In this document: piece by piece, positions 1 to 6,600 of the stretch
Layout of the letters: the number at the start of each line of letters is the position of its first letter
How positions within the stretch are numbered: position 1 is the stretch's first letter
Source of the DNA: an uncultured Porphyromonadaceae bacterium
GTDB lineage: Bacteria > Bacteroidota > Bacteroidia > Bacteroidales > CAMTPD01
Direction: 5' to 3'
DNA length: 6,814 nucleotides
Assembly: GCA_947074265.1 (NCBI GenBank)
Contig: CAMTPD010000076.1
Span: forward strand, 1 to 6,814
Program-made: the position numbers and the translations under genes
The notes under the pieces: generated by a model
What the model was told of the DNA's origin: nothing
Seen by the model: the letters and a program-made list of their open reading frames with translations, nothing else
The model's database searches: none

Positions 1-662
1 CAGGTACGGTAAGTGATCCGTGCTGGTCGGTTACTACAACCGAACAAATGAGTATTCCTTGTACAACTCAGTTTGAGGCTGATGGTAATCAAAAGCAGGG
101 TACGGATAATCCGGATGGCGACTTCTGGGCTCCACACCAAGCTGATACTCACTTGCACCACGGTTGTTGGCACATGCGCCCGTCGGCTCTTGAGAATAGA
201 AGATCGGTTGATGAATTGATGGATTGCTATATTAAGTCGGTAGGTAGAAATAGTTTCTTGATCTTGAATTGTGCTCCGATGCCTGACGGATCGGTACATC
301 CGGATGATATGAAACGCTACGAGGAGTTTGGTGCTGAGATTGAGCGTCGTTTTGGTAGTCCGCTTGCTACGGTTACAAAGATTCCTGCTAACGAGGTGAT
401 TCTTGAACTGGACAAACCTTCGGCTATCGGATATACAGACCTAAGCGAGGCGTATCAATATGGCCAACGTGTGAGAGCTTACGAAATTGAAGGTTATGAC
501 GTAAACTTGAACGAGTGGATTCCTTTGGCTGCCGGAACTTCGGTAGGTAAGAGAAAGATTGATGTGATTGATGCTCCGAATGTGTTTAGCAAACTGAAAG
601 CGAAAATTACGTCGTCGGTTGGTACTCCTTTGATTAGTCAATTCCAGGTACACACGAAATAA
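1..662 (+). CDS. Alpha-L-fucosidase (GH29), C-terminal part; 5' end outside the window
   Basis: The reading frame is open from base 3 of the window, so the ATG at 48 is internal and the gene begins to the left. About 219 residues are visible. GH29 enzymes hydrolyse terminal alpha-L-fucose from glycans and in Bacteroidales are usually exported to the periplasm or cell surface. The first half is the end of the catalytic barrel: a DPCWS segment, then FWAPHQADTHL, then the well-conserved SVDELMDCYIKSVGRNSF stretch followed by LNCAPMPDGSVHPDD and an EFGAEIERRFGSPLA helix, the order known for GH29. The remaining ~90 residues (from about 'ATVTKIPA' to the end) look like the beta-sandwich domain that closes many GH29 proteins, with the family-like YGQRVRAYEIEG strand and a final PLISQFQVHTK. 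The catalytic nucleophile and signal peptide are off the left edge and cannot be judged. It may belong to a polysaccharide-utilisation locus further left; nothing here proves that. Confidence 0.87.
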   Translation, partial: GTVSDPCWSVTTTEQMSIPCTTQFEADGNQKQGTDNPDGDFWAPHQADTHLHHGCWHMRPSALENRRSVDELMDCYIKSVGRNSFLILNCAPMPDGSVHPDDMKRYEEFGAEIERRFGSPLATVTKIPANEVILELDKPSAIGYTDLSEAYQYGQRVRAYEIEGYDVNLNEWIPLAAGTSVGKRKIDVIDAPNVFSKLKAKITSSVGTPLISQFQVHTK

Positions 663-682
663 TACGAACTTTCGGTTCTGAT

Positions 683-727
683 AATATGTTGTTCTATAAG
701 ATTAATATAGAACAACATATTTTTTTT
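683..727 (+). terminator. Perfect 16-bp inverted repeat with T8 tail (terminator or leader hairpin)
   Basis: The arms at 683-698 (AATATGTTGTTCTATA) and 706-721 are exactly complementary with a 7-base loop (AGATTAA), and the right arm runs into eight T residues at 720-727. It begins 20 bases after the fucosidase stop codon, so the simplest reading is a Rho-independent terminator for that gene. The stem is long but AT-rich, which is unusual for a strong terminator but common in low-GC intergenic DNA. It ends 27 bases before the likely start codon of the transporter, so it could also act as an attenuator in the transporter leader or as a palindromic operator. Confidence 0.8.
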
Positions 728-738
728 ATGGAGAAACC

Positions 739-746
739 AAAGGAAG
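739..746 (+). promoter_or_regulatory. Shine-Dalgarno-like sequence deciding the MFS start
   Basis: AAAGGAAG at 739-746 lies 8 bases before the ATG at 755, which is good ribosome-binding spacing. The two upstream in-frame ATG codons have no such support: the one at 686 is inside the left arm of the hairpin, and the one at 728 directly follows the T8 tract. Bacteroidota often start without a Shine-Dalgarno sequence, so this supports but does not prove the 755 start. Confidence 0.55.
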
Positions 747-754
747 TTTTTGAG

Positions 755-2101
755 ATGAAGCATTACATGGCTGTAGTGGCTGTGTTGTTGGCTATTTCGA
801 TGTCGGTGCTCGATGGTACGATTATGAATATTGCGTTGCCTACGCTGAGTAAGGATTTTGGACTGACGCCGTCGAATTCAATTTGGATTGTAAATGGATA
901 CCAATTGGTGATTACAATGACGCTGCTCATCTTTGCTTCGCTGGGTGAGATTCATGGGTACAGAAAGGTGTTTGTTTCGGGGATCGTGGTATTTACGATC
1001 GGATCTTTGGCTAGTGCTTTGTCGCAGTCGTTTGAGATGCTGATGGTGGCTCGTGCTGTGCAAGGACTGGGTGCTGCTAGTGTGATGGCTGTAAATACGG
1101 CTCTGATTCGAATTATATATCCTCCGCAGTTTTTGGGTCGTGGTATGGGTATCAATGCCATGGTGATTTCGGTGTCGGCTGCTGCCGGTCCGTCTATTGC
1201 GGGTAGTATTTTATCTTTTGCTTCGTGGCATTGGCTTTTTGTGATTAATGTTCCGCTTGGGATCTTGGCTTTTATCATTGGCTACAAATTGCTTCCTCAT
1301 AATCCTCCTTCAACTATTTCTAGACGCTTTGATGGTTTTGGTGCTGTGGCTAGCGCGCTTACGATGGGCTTGTTGATTTTCTTCCTGGATGGATTTAGCC
1401 ACGATGATCGGGGTAGTTTTAATTGGATTACGTTGGCCTTTTTCTTGATTATAGGTACTTTCTACATCAGACGTGAAATACGTACGGATGCTCCTATCCT
1501 TCCTATTGACTTAATGCGCATACCGATGTTTTCGCTGTCGGTGGCTACTTCTATAGCTTCATTTGGTGCACAGATGATTGCTTTGCTTGCTCTTCCTTTC
1601 TTTTTGCAAAATGCGCTCCATTTTAGCCCGGTTATGATTGGGGTGATGCTTACGGCTTGGCCTGTTGCTACCATTGTGGCTGCTCCGGTGTCGGGTATTT
1701 TGGTAGAACGGGTGAATCCGGGATTGCTGGGTACGATAGGGATGATCATTTTTGCTGGTGGCTTGTATTTGCTATTTCTGCTTCCGGATACTGCTTCGGA
1801 ATGGAGCATCATCTGGCGACTAATGGTTTGTGGCTTTGGATTTGGTTTTTTCCAAACTCCAAACAATGTCGCGATTGTTTCTTCTGCTCCGCAACAACGA
1901 AGTGGTGCTGCGAGTGGTATGTTGGGGATTGCACGTATGCTAGGACAAACAATTGGAGCGGCTATTGCTGCGATGATGTTTCATGCATTTGCCGACTTGA
2001 AGGGTTCTAGAGAGGCTTTGTTGGCCGCAATAGGTTGTGCAGTTGTAGCTGCCTTGGTAAGCTCGATACGTATGACTCAGAAGCTTCCTAAGGCTGATTA
2101 A
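755..2101 (+). CDS. MFS transporter, DHA2 (EmrB/QacA-like) family, probable drug/efflux carrier
   Basis: This is an inner-membrane carrier of about 448 residues, a normal size for the 14-helix DHA2 family, which exports drugs, dyes, bile salts or other small molecules by proton antiport; the substrate here cannot be read from sequence. From the chosen start, residues 19-29 (LDGTIMNIALP) are the DHA2 hallmark in helix 1. Motif A in the helix 2-3 loop is the variant GEIHGYRK (64-71), which lacks the usual Asp. Motif B is at 98-108 with Arg100 (ARAVQGLGAA), and the antiporter motif C is SAAAGPSIAGSIL (141-153). The chain is hydrophobic throughout and ends with basic residues after the last helix. 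I chose the ATG at 755 because AAAGGAAG precedes it and because the protein then starts directly into helix 1. The ATG at 728 (9 residues longer) remains possible; the ATG at 686 (23 longer) lies in the leader hairpin. No partner membrane-fusion or outer-membrane gene is adjacent, so it may work alone. No clear own promoter was found. Confidence 0.9.
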   Translation: MKHYMAVVAVLLAISMSVLDGTIMNIALPTLSKDFGLTPSNSIWIVNGYQLVITMTLLIFASLGEIHGYRKVFVSGIVVFTIGSLASALSQSFEMLMVARAVQGLGAASVMAVNTALIRIIYPPQFLGRGMGINAMVISVSAAAGPSIAGSILSFASWHWLFVINVPLGILAFIIGYKLLPHNPPSTISRRFDGFGAVASALTMGLLIFFLDGFSHDDRGSFNWITLAFFLIIGTFYIRREIRTDAPILPIDLMRIPMFSLSVATSIASFGAQMIALLALPFFLQNALHFSPVMIGVMLTAWPVATIVAAPVSGILVERVNPGLLGTIGMIIFAGGLYLLFLLPDTASEWSIIWRLMVCGFGFGFFQTPNNVAIVSSAPQQRSGAASGMLGIARMLGQTIGAAIAAMMFHAFADLKGSREALLAAIGCAVVAALVSSIRMTQKLPKAD

Positions 2102-2123
2102 TAAGGTTCGTAATAACGAAATA

Positions 2124-2158
2124 AAAGGCTGTCGTTGCATTGTTCAATGACAGCCTTT
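2124..2158. terminator. Bidirectional terminator between convergent genes
   Basis: A 14-bp stem (AAAGGCTGTCGTTG at 2124-2137 with CAATGACAGCCTTT at 2145-2158, one G-T wobble) has a 7-base loop. It sits 22 bases after the transporter stop codon and one base from the stop codon of the minus-strand protease gene. Read on the minus strand it is followed by TTTTATTT-like sequence, and on the plus strand by TTTGTTAT, so it looks stronger for the minus-strand transcript but can serve both. Confidence 0.85.
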
Positions 2159-2159
2159 G

Positions 2160-3425
2160 TTATGGTATGGCATTGATGGAGCAGGTTTCGAAATTGATTT
2201 GTATCCACTTGAAACGATTGATGGCTGAGAGACCAATACTACCGTAATTGTTGGCGATGGCGAGTCCTTCGCTCGTTGGCAATACACTGACGTGAATCAG
2301 GGATACTTCTCCCGTTCCCACTGTAAGGTCGTAGAAGGGAATCTCATAGGCATAACTTCGTTCCGTACCTCCTACTCCTCGGGTTTCGAGCTCGATCTTA
2401 CTGCCTACCCGGTCTACATAGTTTTGTTCTTTGAGGTAGTAGGATTGATTGAGAAAGAAGTTGTTGAAGCCTGAGTCGAAGAAGAATGTGAGCGAATCGG
2501 TGGCTATATTGGATAAGATAAACATGGATCCTTTCTTGATAAACAGGTTGTTATGGATGGGATACTGAGCCGGTTGTACGGGAAATACGACTTTCTCTTC
2601 GGTGGTAGAGATGTGTATTTCTTTGAGACGGCTAAGCAGGGACAGCCCGATTATACCGTCGGCATATTCGGTGATGTAGTTGTTGTCGGGGATCACGACA
2701 AAGGGTATGTTGGTGATGACAATGTCTCCCAACACGACTTCGTCTATCAGTGCCTGACGTCCTTTTACTTTGCCTCCGTAACCGGATATAAGAACGGGCT
2801 CTGATATTATCTTAGCATCTAGGGCTTTTGCCTCTTTTTCTGTGATTACATTGCGTGCAGCTCCGGTATCGATCATCAAGATCTTGGTTTGTTTGTTGAT
2901 GCGTGCCGGAATGCGTAGGTGCGTGCGTGTGGCTCCTAAGATAGGTAATGTGGTGGCTTCGTTGGGTCTTGTGATTTGAAGGGGTGGGTATTTTTTTAAT
3001 GCTGCGTATTGTATTTGTAGTGCTTCGTAGCTTTCTCGGGCTGTATTGCTCAGGTAATAACTTTCGGGATTGGTAAGGTCTGTGAGTATGGCTTCGGCTT
3101 TGGCATAATCTTGCACGTAGGCATAGTTTTCTGCCTGAAGTGTTGCAAATACGACATAGAGGGTATTATTGAGCGATGATTTGTATCGCATAAATAAGGT
3201 ATCGGTTGTTCGGATGGCTTTCTCGGGCTGAAAGAAATAGGAATATAAGAATACTTGAGCCATTAGTCTATTCTTGTCTGACATGCTGTCTTGGTAGTGA
3301 TTGAATAGGTCTAAGGCTTTGAAATAGTTTTCGGCTGTGAGGTTATGCATGACTTTAAAGTCGGGATCTTGGGATCTTACCACTACGTTTAAAGCTATAA
3401 ATATGGCTAATAAAAATAGTTTCAT
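2160..3425 (-). CDS. Exported two-lobed aspartic-protease-like (retropepsin-type) protein
   Basis: The 421-residue protein begins with a signal peptide (MKLFLLAIFIALNVVVRS, likely cut after Ser18, with Val at -3 and Ser at -1). There is no lipobox Cys, so it is probably periplasmic or secreted rather than a lipoprotein. Residues ~25-145 are predicted mostly helical with aromatic and Ala-rich pairs, resembling TPR-like packing. Two aspartic-protease lobes follow: lobe 1 carries DTG at 186-188 in ILMIDTGAARNVIT and a closing DGIIGLSLLSRL (from 256); lobe 2 carries DSG at 317-319 in FFFDSGFNNFFLNQ and a closing GSIGLSAINRF (from 395). In this family two Asp-Thr/Ser-Gly motifs form one active site. 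Most bacterial retropepsin-like proteins carry one lobe and dimerise; here both are in one chain. The substrate is unknown, and a non-enzymatic role is possible. The gene stands alone, convergent with the transporter and divergent from mfd. No Shine-Dalgarno sequence is seen before the start. Confidence 0.85.
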   Translation of the reverse strand: MKLFLLAIFIALNVVVRSQDPDFKVMHNLTAENYFKALDLFNHYQDSMSDKNRLMAQVFLYSYFFQPEKAIRTTDTLFMRYKSSLNNTLYVVFATLQAENYAYVQDYAKAEAILTDLTNPESYYLSNTARESYEALQIQYAALKKYPPLQITRPNEATTLPILGATRTHLRIPARINKQTKILMIDTGAARNVITEKEAKALDAKIISEPVLISGYGGKVKGRQALIDEVVLGDIVITNIPFVVIPDNNYITEYADGIIGLSLLSRLKEIHISTTEEKVVFPVQPAQYPIHNNLFIKKGSMFILSNIATDSLTFFFDSGFNNFFLNQSYYLKEQNYVDRVGSKIELETRGVGGTERSYAYEIPFYDLTVGTGEVSLIHVSVLPTSEGLAIANNYGSIGLSAINRFKWIQINFETCSINAIP

Positions 3426-3465
3426 ACGTCTGTCTTTTTTGTATTTGAATTGTTATGTAAAAAGA

Positions 3466-3492
3466 TTTTGGCCGATAAAAAGGTTGCCAAAA
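3466..3492. repeat. Short inverted repeat upstream of the protease gene
   Basis: TTTTGGC at 3466-3472 and GCCAAAA at 3486-3492 are exact 7-base complementary arms separated by 13 bases. The repeat lies 41-67 bases upstream of the protease start codon, within its 5' leader or promoter. It could be an operator or a weak leader hairpin. Arms this short can arise by chance. Confidence 0.3.
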
Positions 3493-3496
3493 CTTA
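3488..3496 (-). promoter_or_regulatory. Weak candidate -7 element for the protease gene
   Basis: On the minus strand 3496-3488 reads TAAGTTTTG, which resembles the Bacteroides -7 box TAnnTTTG with one extra base between TA and TTTG. No TTTG (-33) box is found at the expected distance upstream. It is about 63 bases before the start codon and overlaps one arm of the short inverted repeat. It is the best candidate seen, but weak. Confidence 0.25.
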
Positions 3497-3521
3497 GTTA
3501 TAGTTTCTTATCTTATTTTTT

Positions 3522-3529
3522 TACCTTTG
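3522..3529 (+). promoter_or_regulatory. Bacteroides-type -7 promoter element for mfd
   Basis: TACCTTTG at 3522-3529 matches the Bacteroidota primary sigma factor -7 consensus TAnnTTTG exactly and points towards mfd. It would start transcription near 3535-3540, giving a leader of about 60 bases before the ATG at 3598. The -33 box is poor (TTAT at 3498-3501, 20 bases upstream, against the consensus TTTG). A second, weaker pair is TTTG 3526-3529 with TACGCTTTG at 3547-3555. Confidence 0.5.
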
Positions 3530-3580
3530 AACCGTATCTAAACTAGTACGCTTTGAACTTATCTGAAATACGACATTTAT

Positions 3581-3601
3581 ATGACCGACATCCGGGGATG
3601 A
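3581..3601 (+). other. Six-codon mini-ORF overlapping the mfd start (ATGA)
   Basis: An ATG at 3581 opens a short frame (Met-Thr-Asp-Ile-Arg-Gly, then TGA at 3599-3601) whose stop overlaps the mfd start codon as ATGA. If translated, it could couple initiation at mfd by stop-and-restart. It has no Shine-Dalgarno sequence, and so short a frame can easily occur by chance. It might also mark a slightly different real mfd start. Confidence 0.2.
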
Positions 3602-6600
3602 CGGCATTAACGAAGCTTCTTTCAACCTCGAAACAATCTGATAATATTGCATTAAAGGGTTTACAGGGTTCGGCTGCTGCCATGGTGCTTTCTTCTGCTT
3701 TTAAAGAAGGTGATGAGCAGCTTGTATGTATTCTTTCCGATCTTGAGGAGGCTGGATATTTTTACAACGATGTAATGCAAATAACAGGTGGTGAGCATGT
3801 TTTTTTCTTCCCTTCGGCTTACCGCAGAGCTATCAAATACGGACATATCGACCCGGCCAACGAGATTCTTCGTACCGAGGTGCTGAGTTTTTTACAGACT
3901 CCTCCCAAGAAGTTTGTCATCGTGACGTATCCCGATGCGCTTGCCGAACGCGTGGTTTCGAAAGAGACGCTGAAGGAAAATACGCTGAAGATTAGCGTGG
4001 ATGAGAAGATCGACAACATGTTTGTGGCGGATGTGCTCGACCAATATGGTTTTGAACGTGTCGATTACGTGTACGAACCGGGACAGTACTCGGTACGTGG
4101 TAGTATTCTCGACGTGTTTTCGTTTTCACATGAGTTTCCGTATCGTATCGACTTCTTTGGTGACGAGGTGGAGACCATCCGTACGTTTGATGTGGAGACT
4201 CAGCTTTCGAAAGAAAAACTACACAGTATATATATAGTACCGGAGGTGAGTCGCTCAGGACTCGATAGTGCTTCGATGATGAGTTTCCTACCTGCTACAA
4301 CGCGTATTGCGGGAAGGGACTTGGAATGGGCTCGCGAACGAATCTACGGTATCTACAACGACCAACCGGTGATTGCCGATGAGGAGAGTTTTGAAAGTGC
4401 GGAGAAGATGCGTAAGAAGTTGGTCGACTCGGATCAGTTTGTTCGTGAACTGCTCAACTTTACGCGCATTCAGTTTGGACCTAAAACGCTGGGAGAACCG
4501 AATGCTACGATTGAGTTCAGTACGATGCCTCAGCCGTTGTTTCATAAAAACTTCGATTTGGTGGCTGAGTCGCTCCGTGACTTTATGGAGAAGGGCTACT
4601 CGATTTATTTCCTTACCGATGCGGAGAAGCAGGCTGCACGCTTGAAAACTATCTTCGACGACAGAAAGGATAACATCTCCTTTACACCGGTTATCAAAAC
4701 GGTGCATGAGGGGTATACGGATAATACCTTGAAGGCTTGCTTCTTTACGGATCACCAGATTTTTGATCGTTACCACAAGTATAGTCTCAAGTCGGATCAG
4801 GCTCGTTCGGGTAAGATTTCGCTTTCGCTTAAGGAGCTGAATCAGTTTACTCCGGGCGACTATATCGTACACATAGACCATGGTATCGGGAAGTTTGGTG
4901 GTTTGGTGCGCACGGAGGTTAACGGACGTATTCAGGAGGCAATCAAATTGACATTCCTCAACGATGATATTATTTTCGTGAGTATTCACTCGTTGCACAA
5001 ACTTTCGAAGTACAAGGGCAAAGAGGGTGATCCTCCGAAGCTAAATAAACTGGGTACCGGAGCTTGGGAGAAGATGAAGGAGCGCACCAAGAAGAAGGTG
5101 AAGGATATTGCTCGTGACTTGATCTTGCTCTACTCGAAACGCAAAGATGAAAAGGGTTTTGCTTTCAGTCCCGACAGCTACCTACAAACCGAACTAGAGG
5201 CTTCGTTTATCTACGAGGATACTCCGGACCAAATGAAGGTTACGGCAGACATAAAACAGGATATGGAGAGCGACCAACCGATGGATCGACTGGTGTGTGG
5301 TGATGTAGGTTTTGGTAAGACTGAGATCGCTATTCGTGCTGCGTTTAAAGCGGTAACGGATAGCAAACAGGTGGCTGTATTGGTACCTACCACGGTGCTT
5401 GCTTATCAACACTTCCAGACATTCAAAGAGCGTCTTAAAGACTTTCCTTGTACGGTAGATTATATCAGTCGTGCTCGTAAGGCTTCGGAGGTGAAGGAGA
5501 TATTGAAGCGACTCAAGGATGGCGAGATTGATATCTTGGTGGGTACGCATCGTATTGCCAGCAAGGATATTCAATTCAAGGATCTTGGTTTGTTTATTAT
5601 CGACGAAGAACAAAAGTTTGGAGTTTCGACCAAAGAGAAGCTGAAACAAATGAAGGTAAATGTGGATACACTCACGATGACGGCTACTCCGATTCCGCGT
5701 ACATTGCAGTTCTCATTGATGGGTGCTCGCGACTTGTCTACCATCTCGACTCCTCCACCCAATCGCTATCCGGTGCAAACGGAGGTGCATCGCTTCAACG
5801 AGGAGATTATTCGCGAAGCAATCAACTTTGAGATGAGCCGTAACGGACAGGTGTTTCTTGTAAACAACCGAATACAGAATATCTATGAACTGGAGGCTTT
5901 GATCAAACGCGAAGTGCCTGATGCACGCGTTATCGTAGGCCACGGACAGATGGAGCCTCAGAAGCTTGAGCAAATTATTCTCGACTTTGTCAATTACGAA
6001 TACGATGTGCTTATTGCTACAAGTATTATCGAGTCGGGTATCGACATCCCAAATGCGAATACAATCATCGTAAACAATGCGCATCAGTTTGGTTTGAGCG
6101 ACTTGCACCAGTTGCGCGGTCGTGTGGGTCGTAGCAACCGGAAGGCTTTTTGTTACTTGCTTGCTCCTCCTCTACACATGTTGAGTCAGGAGTCGCGACG
6201 TAGATTGCAGGCCATTGAAAGCTTCTCGGAGTTGGGTAGCGGTATTCATATTTCAATGCAAGACCTCGATATTCGTGGTGCGGGAAATATGTTGGGTGCC
6301 GAGCAGAGTGGCTTTATTGCCGACCTCGGATATGAGACGTATCAGAAGATCTTGGCTGAAGCTGTACAGGAACTGAAGAACGATGAATTTGCCGACTTGT
6401 ACCAAGAGGATCCGGGTGCTGATACCGACAACGGTGAGCATTATGTTTCGGAGACATTTGTAGAGAGCGATCTTGAATTGATGTTTGCTCCGAACTATAT
6501 ACCAAGCGACTCGGAACGTGTATTGCTATACCGAGAGCTTGATAATATGGTAGAAGAGCGCGAGATTCAGGCTTTTGTGAGCAGATTGGAAGACCGCTTT

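Noticed and set aside
48..662. A complete 204-residue gene starting at the ATG at 48
   Set aside because: The frame stays open to the left edge, and the preceding residues (GTVSDPCWS...) continue the GH29 sequence, so this ATG is internal to a longer gene.
664..680. A tiny hairpin GAAC-TTTCG-GTTC just after the fucosidase stop codon
   Set aside because: It has only 4 base pairs and no T-run; the much stronger hairpin at 683-727 explains termination.
1462..1866. A 134-codon minus-strand frame inside the MFS gene
   Set aside because: The plus-strand frame carries clear MFS motifs and hydrophobic helices; the antisense product is low in recognisable structure and is a coding shadow.
1657..2010. 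A 117-codon plus-strand frame, out of phase inside the MFS gene, rich in Cys and Trp
   Set aside because: It is a shifted reading of the membrane-protein codons; the Cys/Trp-rich content follows from TGT/TGG/TGC arising out of frame, and the true frame continues without a break.
4288..4998. A long open frame of 236 codons on the minus strand inside mfd
   Set aside because: It lies fully antisense to the conserved, motif-bearing Mfd frame; its product is Arg/Leu/Thr-rich with no recognisable domain, as expected of a shadow of the codon usage on the other strand.
5194..5649. A 151-codon minus-strand frame inside the translocase region of mfd
   Set aside because: It is antisense to the Walker A and DEEQ motifs of Mfd, has no domain likeness, and no start signal precedes it.
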